From Bacillus alkalisoli (GTDB lineage: Bacteria > Bacillota > Bacilli > Bacillales > Bacillaceae_I), in contig NZ_KZ454944.1 in NCBI RefSeq assembly GCF_002797415.1, forward strand, positions 3,601,567 through 3,665,566: a DNA stretch of 64,000 nt. Reading direction: 5' to 3'. The notes under the pieces are model-generated. The model worked only from the letters and a program-made list of their open reading frames with translations. It was not told the origin of the DNA and ran no database searches. Positions within the stretch are counted from its first letter, which is position 1, and each line of letters begins with the position of its first letter. The position numbers and the translations under genes were made by a program. Of this stretch, positions 8,038 through 16,389 are shown in pieces.

Positions 8038-8298
8038 TTACCTACTTTTGACTAATAACTGAATTGCTTCTTCTACTATTTTGTTTGTGTCTCCACCATT
8101 TTGTTGTTCTTCAATGATGCACTGTTGTAAGTTTGTAGCAACAATGTGAGCAATTGCTTTATCAGCCGCATTACGTACAGCTGACATTTGGCTTACTACT
8201 TCTTTGCAGTTTTTCCCTTCATCCATCAATCGTAATACGCCACGTACTTGACCTTCTAACCGGCGTAAACGAACCTTCATATCATCTGTATATTCCAT
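8038..8298 (-). CDS. CsoR/CstR-family repressor, persulfide-sensing type
   Basis: An 86-residue helical repressor of the CsoR/RcnR family (MKVRLRRLEGQVRGVLRLMDEGKNCKEVV). Copper sensors of the family use a Cys-His-Cys set. Here the first Cys (GKNC) and second Cys (LQQC) are present, but the position of the His is Asn (ATNLQQC). That arrangement, and the ending EEAIQLLVKSR, match CstR, which senses sulfane sulfur by forming Cys-Cys polysulfide links. The usual partners (rhodanese, persulfide dioxygenase, TusA) are not adjacent, so its regulon must lie elsewhere or include only itself. The upstream GTATAGGTATATAAGG could be an operator, but this is weak. Confidence 0.85.
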   Translation of the reverse strand: MEYTDDMKVRLRRLEGQVRGVLRLMDEGKNCKEVVSQMSAVRNAADKAIAHIVATNLQQCIIEEQQNGGDTNKIVEEAIQLLVKSR

Positions 8299-8421
8299 GA
8301 GAATGTCCTCCTTATATACCTATACTTGTATTGTTTTGTATTATCATATTCTTCTTTGTTGGTAATCACAAGCTATATACCAATTTATTCTAACTCATTT
8401 ACCCCCACAAATCGACAACTT

Positions 8422-8450
8422 TTGTAGAACGTTGTTAAAGAATCTATTAT
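8422..8450 (+). promoter_or_regulatory. Candidate promoter of mreBH
   Basis: TTGTAG (8422-8427), a 17 bp spacer and TATTAT (8445-8450) form a fair sigma-A promoter 22 bp before the start codon. ACCCCC at 8401 resembles the -35 element of SigI, which controls mreBH in B. subtilis, but I cannot find a matching CGAA -10 at the right distance. Confidence 0.5.
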
Positions 8451-8471
8451 AGGGAAGAATAGGTGAATTTT

Positions 8472-9479
8472 ATGTTTTCAACTACTGAAATTGGAATTGA
8501 TTTAGGAACAGCAAACACACTAGTTTATAGTAAAAATAAAGGTATTATATTTAATGAGCCTTCCGTTGTGGCAATTGATTTAGAAACGAAAAGAGTTCTA
8601 GCAGTTGGTACGGAAGCAAAAAACATGATTGGTAAAACGCCAGGCAAAATTGTGGCAGTTCGTCCACTAAAAGACGGAGTTATTGCCGATTTTGATGTTA
8701 CAACAAGTATGTTAAAACAAATTATGAAACAAGCATCCAAAACAATTGGTTTCTCTATTCGTAAGCCAAGCGTTGTCGTTTGTACTCCTTCTGGCTCTAC
8801 ATCTGTAGAAAGAAGAGCGATTCAAGATGCGGTTAGAAACTGTGGAGCAAAACATGTGCATTTAATTGAGGAGCCAGTTGCGGCTGCAATTGGTGCTGAT
8901 TTACCTGTAGATGAGCCGGTGGCAAACGTTGTAGTTGATATTGGTGGCGGTACAACAGAAGTTGCGATTATTTCTTATGGCGGCGTTGTATCTTGTAACT
9001 CGATTCGTGTAGGTGGCGATCAGTTAGATGATGATATTATTCATCATGTTCGTAAAAGATACAACATCTTAATTGGAGAAAGAACTGCTGAGCAAATTAA
9101 AATGGAAATTGGTTATGCACTTGTAGAGCATGCCGAGATTACGATGGAAGTTCGCGGACGTGACTTAGTGACAGGTTTACCAAAAACGATTGAACTTCAA
9201 TCAACGGAAATTCAAAAGGCTATTCAAGAATCTTTACTATCTATTTTAGAAGCAATACGTGCAACATTAGAAAATTGTCCACCTGAATTAAGTGGTGATA
9301 TCGTTGACCGTGGTGTAATCATTACTGGTGGCGGTGCATTACTAAATGGAATGCAAGAATGGTTAAGCAACGAAATTGTTGTGCCAGTTTACTTAGCGCC
9401 AAATCCGTTAGAATCAGTTGCGATCGGAACAGGTCGCTCGTTGTCGGTTATCCATAAATTGCAGAAGGCAGCTACTTAA
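8472..9479 (+). CDS. mreBH: Actin-like cell-shape protein MreBH
   Basis: 335 residues, the same length as B. subtilis MreBH and closely similar throughout ([53 protein letters not shown]). These are the phosphate-1, connect and phosphate-2 motifs of the actin/Hsp70 ATPase fold. MreBH polymerises at the membrane and directs lateral-wall synthesis and hydrolase placement (LytE in B. subtilis). It stands alone, not in an mreBCD cluster, as in B. subtilis. Start: ATG at 8472 with AGGTGA 5 bases upstream; a GTG 9 bases earlier overlaps that site. Confidence 0.93.
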   Translation: MFSTTEIGIDLGTANTLVYSKNKGIIFNEPSVVAIDLETKRVLAVGTEAKNMIGKTPGKIVAVRPLKDGVIADFDVTTSMLKQIMKQASKTIGFSIRKPSVVVCTPSGSTSVERRAIQDAVRNCGAKHVHLIEEPVAAAIGADLPVDEPVANVVVDIGGGTTEVAIISYGGVVSCNSIRVGGDQLDDDIIHHVRKRYNILIGERTAEQIKMEIGYALVEHAEITMEVRGRDLVTGLPKTIELQSTEIQKAIQESLLSILEAIRATLENCPPELSGDIVDRGVIITGGGALLNGMQEWLSNEIVVPVYLAPNPLESVAIGTGRSLSVIHKLQKAAT

Positions 9480-9507
9480 TTAGTTTTTAAGGAAGTGGCT
9501 GTTAGCG

Positions 9508-9554
9508 CAAAGGTGCCCGCAAGAACAACTTTTTTGTTCTTGCGGGCACCTTTG
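9508..9554. terminator. Strong terminator hairpin after mreBH
   Basis: A near-perfect 20 bp stem (CAAAGGTGCCCGCAAGAACA with its complement) spans 9508-9554, with a T-rich loop region. Either strand could use it. Confidence 0.8.
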
Positions 9555-9600
9555 CCATTTAAATTCATTGGTTTTGTCCGATCCTCTTTTTTTATATATT

Positions 9601-9647
9601 GATGAAGTTCATCTGCATCTTTTTTGGGGAGCTGGTTGAACTTCATC
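9601..9647. repeat. Inverted repeat GATGAAGTTCA
   Basis: GATGAAGTTCA (9601-9611) is repeated in perfect inverted orientation at 9637-9647. A second hairpin, CCATGC/GCATGG at 9680-9705 followed by a T-run, lies just downstream. Both are in the gap between mreBH and nos. Related GAAGTTCATC words occur at about 48860, another intergenic site. Confidence 0.5.
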
Positions 9648-9711
9648 GACTTTATCAAATTCCTAAGCCATAAAGGAAACCATGCCCTCAGTTATAGAAG
9701 CATGGCTTTTT

Positions 9712-10803
9712 TCAACATGGAGCTTTTTGGTAAAAATAATTAGGTGATACCACTTTATCTTCATACGGTTTATGAAAAATATGCGTTGTTGCTGGAGATA
9801 CAGGCGGAATGAGCCATGTCCAGTCACCTGTTACTTGACGACGCGCGGCTCCTTCTTGTTCTTCAAAATGCTTAAATTGTGTTGCCGCTGTATGGTGATC
9901 AACTATGCTAACGCCGTACTTTTTAAAAGAATGTAGAACAGCAATATTAAGCTCTATCAATGCTCTGTCTCTCCATAAAGTTGCATTAGAACTTGTATCA
10001 AACTGAAAAAGTTCTGCTACTTTAGGCAACATATTATATCGGGACGTATCTGCTAAATTTCTTGCACCTATCTCTGTTTCCATATACCAGCCGTTAAATG
10101 GAGCTGCTGTATATTCAATCCCACCTACTTCTAATTTCATTTCAGAAATAATCGGTACAGCATACCATTGTAAGGCTAAGTCTTCGAAAGCGGGCATCGT
10201 CGGATGTGTTAATGGAACTCTCAACACTTTATCTTCTGGAATGGCAAACCACTTTGGATCTTGTCCATCTATTTGTATGACTAACGGTAGAATGTCAAAG
10301 TTAGTTCCTTCCCCTTCCCAACCGAGCTCCATGCATTTTTTTGTAAAAGAGATCGAATGACTATCTCCAATCACACCATTTTCTGTTTCATACCCTGCAT
10401 AGCGAATAAGTTGGTGGTTCCAGATTCTAATTTGTTTTCCACCTATTGCTTCTGGACGGAATATGGTGAGGGTCGGACGGATTTTCCCATCATTCGTTCC
10501 GTATTCAATATGATGGATTAATGCTTTTGCAATCTCTTTTTCTGTATTTAATGAACGTTCATCTATGACGTGTAAAGAGTTCCAAAAAAGTCTGCCAATA
10601 CAACGGTTACTGTTACGCCAAGCCATTTTTGCGCCGTGCGATACCTCTTCATAGAAATGTTTGTATGTTCCTGTTTCTTCGATTTCGCATTTTACTTCTT
10701 TTAGTCTATTTTGTAATTGCTCATCTGATAAGTTCTGTTCTTTATAGCAAAGCGTTAAAAATTGTTCTGCCAGTTGCCATAGTTGTTCTTTTTGTTGAAG
10801 CAA
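9712..10803 (-). CDS. nos: Nitric oxide synthase oxygenase (bNOS)
   Basis: About 363 residues, the length of B. subtilis NOS. The heme-thiolate Cys lies in [13 protein letters not shown] (about residue 68). The arginine and pterin site residues are in the conserved region [15 protein letters not shown], and GDWTWLIPP and [11 protein letters not shown] complete the dimer and cofactor region. Bacterial NOS has only the oxygenase domain and uses general cellular reductases to make NO from arginine. I start it at TTG 10803, which has GAGGTG 6 bases upstream; the alternative GTG at 10812 sits inside that ribosome site. It is monocistronic. The flavohemoprotein that detoxifies NO is encoded 35 kb away. 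Confidence 0.94.
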   Translation of the reverse strand: MLQQKEQLWQLAEQFLTLCYKEQNLSDEQLQNRLKEVKCEIEETGTYKHFYEEVSHGAKMAWRNSNRCIGRLFWNSLHVIDERSLNTEKEIAKALIHHIEYGTNDGKIRPTLTIFRPEAIGGKQIRIWNHQLIRYAGYETENGVIGDSHSISFTKKCMELGWEGEGTNFDILPLVIQIDGQDPKWFAIPEDKVLRVPLTHPTMPAFEDLALQWYAVPIISEMKLEVGGIEYTAAPFNGWYMETEIGARNLADTSRYNMLPKVAELFQFDTSSNATLWRDRALIELNIAVLHSFKKYGVSIVDHHTAATQFKHFEEQEGAARRQVTGDWTWLIPPVSPATTHIFHKPYEDKVVSPNYFYQKAPC

Positions 10804-10832
10804 AATGCTCACCTCAATTAGCTCGATTATGT

Positions 10833-10853
10833 GTTATACGTTTATTGTATAAC
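10833..10853. promoter_or_regulatory. Dyad upstream of nos
   Basis: GTTATAC (10833-10839) and GTATAAC (10847-10853) form a perfect inverted repeat with a 7 bp centre, 20-50 bp upstream of the nos start. It is a candidate operator; no known regulator is matched. Confidence 0.45.
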
Positions 10854-10950
10854 GCTAGGTATGAAATGCATATGTACAACCTATGAACTTTTATTTATGC
10901 TTTTTTCGTACACTAAGTTTACTACTAAACATTAGCAATAATCCGTTACT

Positions 10951-11100
10951 TTGCGCTGCAGGCACTGGCTTTCCGCGGGGAGCGCAGGGGAAGGTTATTT
11001 TCACTATCGTGAAAAAACCTACTCCTCGGCGTTTCGCCTGTGGGGTCTCACGCTTCGCACTATTTCCCGCTGGAGTCCAGTGCCTTCCGCTCCAATCCAC
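10951..11100 (+). repeat. GC-rich hairpin element with CTTTCCGCGG core, copy 1
   Basis: The element contains GGCTTTCCGCGGGG, an internal hairpin (GGTTATTTTCAC with GTGAAAAAACC), CTACTCCTCGGCG, TGTGGGGTCTCACGCTTCGC and TTTCCCGC. The outer arms GGCACTGG and CCAGTGCC pair. Copies at 29111-29329 and 40766-40896 share the same ordered blocks. Markedly GC-richer than the genome around it. It fills the gap between nos and the COG0212 gene. Confidence 0.85.
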
Positions 11101-11149
11101 TATAATTTATTAACAACGCAAAGCAACAATTTTCACGAAAGCCTTTCAT

Positions 11150-11884
11150 TTATTTATGAACATGCTTCAGTTGCCAAATTTCGTTTAAAACTGGCATTTC
11201 TTCTTTTTCTTTTTCTGTTACGAGTTCCCATACGATGCCTGTTGGTTTTTCATAAGGGCTATTCGTTTTTAAAATTTCTTTCTCCGTGACGATCCAGTCA
11301 ACAGATAAGTCATATTCATCTTTTGGAATATCCTCTTCTACAAGTTGAGCACTCTGAATGGTTGCTACGACCGGGATTTCAGGATTTCCTAGTTCGCGAA
11401 TGATGGCATATTCTCTATCTGCATACCCTTCTCCTTTTCCTAACCTTCGTCCGTCTTTGTGTAGTGCAACAGATCCAACTACGAGCATGTCAATCGTTGG
11501 GAGTTGGTCGAGTGGTGTAACTTTTCCGTATGACATAATATTTTTTAGACTGGCTGCTTTTCTTTCTTCCCCAGGTGGTACCCATGACGGTTGCACTTGA
11601 ATAAATCCGTCTTTTAACCTTGGAGTTGGTACGAGCAATGTTTTTCCATCTTTGAGTACTTGGGCTCTTAATGGCAATTGTGGGGAATCTGGATTTACTT
11701 TTACAACTTTCGCTTCTTTATAAGCAGGCATCGTTGTCACTAAATGCGCAGCTTTTTCCGCACCTTTGAAATTTGGAATTCTACCGTGTAAGGGAAACGG
11801 AAACCTTCCTAACTTTTCTTCGGTAAGCTTGTCCCACACTTTATTTCGAATCTCATCTTTCCTGCTTCTATTCTCTGAAGTCAT
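11150..11884 (-). CDS. 5-formyltetrahydrofolate cyclo-ligase family protein (COG0212, long form)
   Basis: About 244 residues. The fold markers are the N-terminal KDEIRNKVWDKL, KTLLVPTPRL, and the phosphate-binding region RRLGKGEGYADREYAI, equivalent to the G-K-G-x-G-Y-D motif of 5-formyl-THF cyclo-ligase. It is longer than ordinary YqgN-type enzymes and resembles the MTHFSD-like group found in archaea and some Firmicutes, whose substrate is not settled; a thiamine or folate role is sometimes proposed. The start is placed at ATG 11884 with GAGGTG 6 bases upstream; a GTG 9 bases earlier lies in the ribosome site. Probably monocistronic. Confidence 0.8.
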   Translation of the reverse strand: MTSENRSRKDEIRNKVWDKLTEEKLGRFPFPLHGRIPNFKGAEKAAHLVTTMPAYKEAKVVKVNPDSPQLPLRAQVLKDGKTLLVPTPRLKDGFIQVQPSWVPPGEERKAASLKNIMSYGKVTPLDQLPTIDMLVVGSVALHKDGRRLGKGEGYADREYAIIRELGNPEIPVVATIQSAQLVEEDIPKDEYDLSVDWIVTEKEILKTNSPYEKPTGIVWELVTEKEKEEMPVLNEIWQLKHVHK

Positions 11885-11958
11885 TGTTTCCACCTCTATG
11901 TCGTTAGTATTAACTAACTGTTCTCTTTTAGAATAGAAAAGGGAATTACTTCCCTTTT

Positions 11959-13293
11959 CTATCTAGGGATACCTTTGAAGTTTGGCACTCTTAACCATAA
12001 TGTTACACCAATTTTGTTGCAGATTGTCAAATAATGCATGAGTGTGAGCAAAACGATTCCCGCATTCATTCCAATAATGACGCCATTCATTTGTAAACTC
12101 TGCATGGAGCCTAGTAACAATATCATCGAAAAGCCAATAATTGTCGACCAGATTGCATGTAGGAATGCATCCTTAATCATCCCTAAACCAATTAAGAATG
12201 CCTGCATCGGGATGACAAAAAAGTGAAACAAGAAATATGGCCATAATAATTGTAAGTAGTTGGCCGCAAGTGAAAACTCAAAAAATATGTTTGTAAGTGG
12301 TACAGCAAAGTAGTAGAACAAAATGACGGAAGGAATTCCGTATACAAAAGTAAGAATCATTACTTGTTGTAAAATGGTACGTAATTTCTCGAAGTCTTTT
12401 TTTGCATGCGCTTCTGAAACGGTTGGGATAAGAACGATTAGTAAGGAATGCGCAATAAACCCTGGGAAGAATCCAATTGTAAGGGCAACACCAGCTAGTA
12501 ATCCGAACTGTTCTAATGCCAAAGCCTCTGGTAAACCAGCCTTTAGTAAAGCTATTTTTATAATAAATGGCTGGACAGCATGTGAAACAGAATGGAATAT
12601 TCTCATGCTTGTCGTTGGTATGGAAATTTCTAATAAACTCTTTCTTACATCTCGTCCGATTAAAGATTTTGCAGTTTTTTCTCGTAACCTTCGAACTTGA
12701 AGGGCGAACATTGATAATAAGTAGATGGCGACTAATAGCTCTGTTACGATTAACGTGCATACGGCAATAAATATAGACGTATCTAATGGAAAGTGGAACA
12801 ATTTATAGACAATAGTGAGTAAGATTAGTTGGATTGCTTTTCGTAAAAAGTTCGATATGGCAATGGTCCCCATTTTATGTAATCCCATAAAATAACCTCT
12901 TACGATGGAGGCAAACGAAACGATTGGGATAAGCAAAATGACTGCCCACTTAATAAATGGATGGTACTGATTAAATACAGGAATGTTTGGTAAGACAATG
13001 AGGGCGATGAGTATCATTCCGATTGTCGCAACAATCGTTAATTTTATTGCATGATAAAGCATACTCGCATGAAATTTTTCTTCTTTGGCCGCGACGAATT
13101 TCGATACAGATATCGGCAATTCCATACTAGAAATAACGACAACGAGAAAAATGACTGGCAGAATAGACATGTAAAGACCTAGTCCAACTTCCCCTAAATA
13201 GTTTGCTAGCAACATGTTAACAACGAACTCTAAACTTTCGCCAAGAAAAGCAGCGATGGCGAGTAAAATAACTCCTTTATAAAATCTTCTCAT
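11959..13293 (-). CDS. ykvU: Polysaccharide/lipid flippase of the SpoVB family, YkvU-like
   Basis: 444 residues with about 12 membrane helices. Similar along its full length to B. subtilis YkvU: an N-terminal GVILLAIAAFLGESLEFVVNM, ELPISVSKFVAAKE, and VRGYFMGLHKMG. The family belongs to the MOP flippase superfamily (SpoVB, MurJ, YtgP), which moves lipid-linked sugar precursors across the membrane; YkvU is regarded as sporulation-linked in B. subtilis, but its substrate is unknown. A GGGAGGAGTTTC ribosome site precedes the ATG. It follows the COG0212 gene region on the same strand with a 74 bp gap. Confidence 0.85.
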   Translation of the reverse strand: MRRFYKGVILLAIAAFLGESLEFVVNMLLANYLGEVGLGLYMSILPVIFLVVVISSMELPISVSKFVAAKEEKFHASMLYHAIKLTIVATIGMILIALIVLPNIPVFNQYHPFIKWAVILLIPIVSFASIVRGYFMGLHKMGTIAISNFLRKAIQLILLTIVYKLFHFPLDTSIFIAVCTLIVTELLVAIYLLSMFALQVRRLREKTAKSLIGRDVRKSLLEISIPTTSMRIFHSVSHAVQPFIIKIALLKAGLPEALALEQFGLLAGVALTIGFFPGFIAHSLLIVLIPTVSEAHAKKDFEKLRTILQQVMILTFVYGIPSVILFYYFAVPLTNIFFEFSLAANYLQLLWPYFLFHFFVIPMQAFLIGLGMIKDAFLHAIWSTIIGFSMILLLGSMQSLQMNGVIIGMNAGIVLLTLMHYLTICNKIGVTLWLRVPNFKGIPR

Positions 13294-13498
13294 TTTTGAA
13301 ACTCCTCCCTAGCAGCACTAACCTTTTATCATCATATGAGACAAGTTATAAAAATATATACTGTACTTTTCAGAAAAAGGGTAGAAGGGTAGGAAGAAGA
13401 CAAGATTTTTGGACTGCTCTATTTTGAATTGGTCGAGCATATAATGGTATAAAATATGCACAAAGGACTTTTGTTCTCTTTTGAAAGGAGAAAAATAC

Positions 13499-14215
13499 AT
13501 GACTTTTTGGTTAAACCTTACTGCTTTTATGCTAGTTATTTTTGTGAATTTTTTAGCGAACGCTTTACCTTTGAACGGGCAAACGACTGGTGAAATATCA
13601 AATAGGTTAGAAGTTTTAATCACACCAGCAAGTTTTGCGTTTAGTATTTGGGGGCTCATTTATTTCTTGCTTGGTGTTTGGGTGTTAAGGCAAGCTCCAA
13701 AACGTCGTCGCAATCATCCACTATATAATGAGACGAGTTTATATTTTATTATTAGCTGTATTTTAAATAGCGCATGGGTTATTTGCTGGCATTATGAACT
13801 GTTTATGACAACAGTTGTTATTATGGTTGGCTTGCTTGTTACGTTGATTGTTTTATATAAAAAGTTGATGGAAAGAAACGCGGGGTTTTGGGATAAAGTT
13901 CCTTTTTCTATCTATTTGGGCTGGATTAGCGTTGCAACGATTGTAAACATAAGTTACTATCTTGTTTTTATCGGTTGGGACGGTTGGGGTATTTCTGCTC
14001 CAACATGGACGGTTATTATGTTAGTTGTAGCTACGATCCTGGCGATTGTGTTTCGAGTTGAACATGCTGATTGGGTTTATCCGCTTGTGTTCGTTTGGGC
14101 ATTTTTTGCAATCGGTGTGAAAAACATGGAAGCATATGCAAGCGTGGCGTACGTTGCGTATGCATTAGCTGCGGTTATTTTTATCATAACGATTTTAGGG
14201 AGAAGAAAGGCGTGA
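13499..14215 (+). CDS. TspO/MBR-related tryptophan-rich membrane protein, long form
   Basis: 238 residues and about seven membrane helices. TspO-type features are the N-terminal PASFAFSIWGLIYFLLG, ILNSAWVICWHYEL and frequent Trp residues (WISVATIVNISYY, WDGWGISAPTW). Canonical TspO has five helices and about 160 residues; this longer class is widespread in Firmicutes and its ligand is not established (porphyrins or lipids are bound by TspO itself). The ATG at 13499 has AAAGGAGA 7 bases upstream. A TATAAAAT box about 45 bp before the start may be the promoter. It is followed by the 52 bp hairpin array. Confidence 0.8.
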   Translation: MTFWLNLTAFMLVIFVNFLANALPLNGQTTGEISNRLEVLITPASFAFSIWGLIYFLLGVWVLRQAPKRRRNHPLYNETSLYFIISCILNSAWVICWHYELFMTTVVIMVGLLVTLIVLYKKLMERNAGFWDKVPFSIYLGWISVATIVNISYYLVFIGWDGWGISAPTWTVIMLVVATILAIVFRVEHADWVYPLVFVWAFFAIGVKNMEAYASVAYVAYALAAVIFIITILGRRKA

Positions 14216-14249
14216 TGGTTTGTTGTGATTTTAGGTAATTCAATTAGGT

Positions 14250-14450
14250 ATGAGGACCATTTCTCCTTTTTTCTCGATCCAAGTTGGTCCTCATTACGGT
14301 GATGACGACCATTTCTCTTTTTTTCTCGATCCAAGTTGGTCCTCATTCCGTCGATGACGACCATCTCGCTTGATTTCTCGATCCAAGTTGGTCCTCATCT
14401 CGGTGATGACGACCATCTCGCTTGATTTCTCGATCCAAGTTGGTCCTCAT
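14250..14450 (+). repeat. Four-unit, 52-bp hairpin array
   Basis: Units begin at 14250, 14302, 14354 and 14406 (ATGAGGACCAT or ATGACGACCAT), exactly 52 bp apart. Each unit ends TTGGTCCTCAT and has the internal word TTTCTCGATCC. ATGAGGACCA in the first unit pairs perfectly with TGGTCCTCAT, so every unit can form a hairpin with a pyrimidine-rich loop. The word TTTCTCGA and the 52 bp period are shared with the array at 42235. It lies between two + strand genes; the other 170 bp of the gap show only the NlpC/P60 upstream region. Confidence 0.92.
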
Positions 14451-14587
14451 TCTTTTTCTTCCCTCCTCCAATCCATTTCCATACTTAAACATAAATAAGG
14501 CTCTTTTCCTAGTTACTTGTCCAATCCACTTTCCAAGAAGTGGCATTAAATATAGAAGCACAATGACAAGTGAGAAGGAGTTTTCTG

Positions 14588-14998
14588 ATGAAGACGGAAG
14601 TAAAGGTAAAGGTAAATAAAATATTTCAAACTGGAATGAAGTTTTTAGGGACACCTTATCAATTTGGCGCCCCTTCTTTTCAAGTAACGACGTTTGACTG
14701 CAGTTCCTTTGTTCACTATATATATGGATTGCATGGTGTTACACTGCCGAGGACTTCTCGTCAACAAGCTTTAATAGGTCAACGTGTGCCGGTTGAAGAA
14801 ATGCGACCAGGAGACTTACTGTTTTTCACTACCCCTAAGCGTAAGAAAAATAAAGGGCTAAGTAGAGTTGGGCACGTTGCTATCTATATAGGGAATGATA
14901 GGATACTTCATACTTCTAGAATAGAAAAAAAAGTTTCTATTGCAAGTCTAGATCCGTATTGGAGAGGGGTTTTAATTGGAGTAAGGAGGGTAGTTTAA
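14588..14998 (+). CDS. NlpC/P60-family cysteine peptidase
   Basis: 136 residues, consisting almost only of the NlpC/P60 catalytic domain. The Cys is at residue 38 (TTFDCSSFVHYIYG), the His in GHVAIYIG, and a third polar residue in ILHTS. These enzymes cleave the D-gamma-glutamyl-meso-DAP bond or related bonds in peptidoglycan. There is no clear signal peptide, SH3 or LysM domain, so either export is non-classical, the substrate is cytoplasmic (recycled muropeptides), or the enzyme acts in a spore compartment. The ATG has AAGGAG 8 bases upstream; an upstream GTG at 14570 is in the ribosome-site region. Confidence 0.87.
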   Translation: MKTEVKVKVNKIFQTGMKFLGTPYQFGAPSFQVTTFDCSSFVHYIYGLHGVTLPRTSRQQALIGQRVPVEEMRPGDLLFFTTPKRKKNKGLSRVGHVAIYIGNDRILHTSRIEKKVSIASLDPYWRGVLIGVRRVV

Positions 14999-15046
14999 GC
15001 ACATGAAAAAGCCAGGGTGTTTGAAGACCCTGACTTCCACATAACT

Positions 15047-15190
15047 GAGTGAGTTTCATAATGTACAATTACTAAACGAAAAACGAATATTAAACCTATT
15101 ACTTAATATAATTTACGTTTTATATCGAAGGCTATTTAATTATAAAAACGGAACATTCGTTTTTCACTAAACGAACAGTAATTATGAAAT
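15047..15190 (+). repeat. MITE-like AT-rich palindromic element, copy B
   Basis: Begins GAGTGAGTTTCATAATG and ends CAGTAATTATGAAATCG. It matches copy A (3544-3681) in inverted orientation over its whole length, with small indels in the centre. It lies between convergent genes (NlpC/P60 and the S1C protease) and, by its fold, could serve as a weak transcript end for both. A short CAGGGT/ACCCTG hairpin lies just before it at 15013-15032. Confidence 0.87.
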
Positions 15191-15201
15191 CGATTCAACT
15201 A

Positions 15202-16332
15202 TTAATCTATTCTTTCTTGTTTCATAGAAAGTATTTTTGTTTGGTCGTTTTCTTGACCGAGCTCAAAAGTGACTTTGTATTGCCTTGTCGATAGCCCACC
15301 TTCATCTCGTTGCCCGACAGTCGTTGTCGCTATCACTTCAACGTTTCTCCCTTTTGTTTCTGGGAACATAGCGTTGACTTCAATATTTACTAAGTCTATA
15401 TATTCTTTACGTAAGTCTTCATATGATTTGGAAGATTGTAGGTCACTACCGAGTAAAGAATATGCTGTCACATAGTCTCGATAATTAATACTTTCGAAAA
15501 AATAATGAACGATATATGTTGCAATGTCCTCGTTCGTCGTACTGCTTCCTGAGTTGTTGCCAGGCATATTCACTCCAATACGAGGTAAGGACTTCATCGG
15601 TGTTTGAATCCATGTGTCAACAAGTGGTAAGACATTTATAATAGGAATACTAAATCCGATTACACCTTGTTCTAAAATAGCGGAGTTAATACCTATTACT
15701 TCTCCGGTTCTACTATCAATTAGTGGACCGCCACTATTACCAGGAGCGATTGGTGCTGAGATTTGATACATGTCGTCATAACGAAAGGCATCAATATTAA
15801 ACGAGCGTCCAAGTCCACTTACGATGCCGGTTGTCACCGTATTTTGTAAACCTAGCGGACTTCCAAGTGCAATTACTTCGTCTCCAAGTTCTGCTTTTCT
15901 TGATTTAGCGATTCTCATCGGTACTATTCCTTCTAATTCTGGAACGCGAACTACTGCCACATCTGTATCGACGCTAATACCAATTACTTCACCTGTTAAT
16001 TCTCTTGAATCTGCCGTATTCACTTTCACTTCTTTTACATTCGGAACGACGTGGGCATTCGTAATGATATCCCCTTTGTCGTTATATAAAAAACCAGAGC
16101 CGTATGAGCCATCAGGTAGTTCTATTTTTACTACAAGTTTTTGAGATTCATATATTATTTCTTTTAATTGTTGAGGCACCGTTTCATTACTTCTGTCTTC
16201 TATTGGTACATATAAGCTAGAAGGCAATGCAAGCTGTTTTGGCACGTTTTTTTTAATCCATTGGTAAGAGTAAACGCCGGCTACAACAATTATAATAGTT
16301 GTTAGGATACTAAAGATCCATTTTGCTTTCAT
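15202..16332 (-). CDS. Membrane-anchored trypsin-like serine protease without PDZ
   Basis: 376 residues. One N-terminal membrane anchor (about 6-25) precedes an S1C protease domain with the triad His94 (ITNAHVV), Asp124 (VDTDVAVV) and Ser200 (PGNSGGPL). After the protease domain there is no PDZ domain; instead a linker (NNSGSSTTNED) leads to an NTF2-like domain of about 100 residues (YFFESINYRDYVTAYSLLG). It ends the two-gene unit with the zinc-ribbon membrane protein (57 bp gap), suggesting one envelope quality-control or signalling module. The ATG at 16332 has AAGGTGTG upstream; a GTG 9 bases earlier is less well placed. Confidence 0.87.
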   Translation of the reverse strand: MKAKWIFSILTTIIIVVAGVYSYQWIKKNVPKQLALPSSLYVPIEDRSNETVPQQLKEIIYESQKLVVKIELPDGSYGSGFLYNDKGDIITNAHVVPNVKEVKVNTADSRELTGEVIGISVDTDVAVVRVPELEGIVPMRIAKSRKAELGDEVIALGSPLGLQNTVTTGIVSGLGRSFNIDAFRYDDMYQISAPIAPGNSGGPLIDSRTGEVIGINSAILEQGVIGFSIPIINVLPLVDTWIQTPMKSLPRIGVNMPGNNSGSSTTNEDIATYIVHYFFESINYRDYVTAYSLLGSDLQSSKSYEDLRKEYIDLVNIEVNAMFPETKGRNVEVIATTTVGQRDEGGLSTRQYKVTFELGQENDQTKILSMKQERID

Positions 16333-16389
16333 TGCATTCACACCTTTTTAATCTAAGTGAGTGATTCTTTAAACGTATCATGTAACAAA

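Noticed and set aside
8401-8406. SigI promoter of mreBH
   Set aside because: ACCCCC is present, but no CGAA-type -10 is found at the expected distance; kept only as a remark.
9476-9658. 60-residue minus-strand frame after mreBH
   Set aside because: It covers the mreBH terminator hairpin and an inverted repeat and has no ribosome site.
13318-13659. 113-residue minus-strand frame
   Set aside because: It overlaps the start of the TspO-like gene antisense and has no protein-like composition.
14077-14654. Minus-strand frames across the 14.25 kb array
   Set aside because: They repeat with the 52 bp units, lie antisense to real genes and have no ribosome sites.
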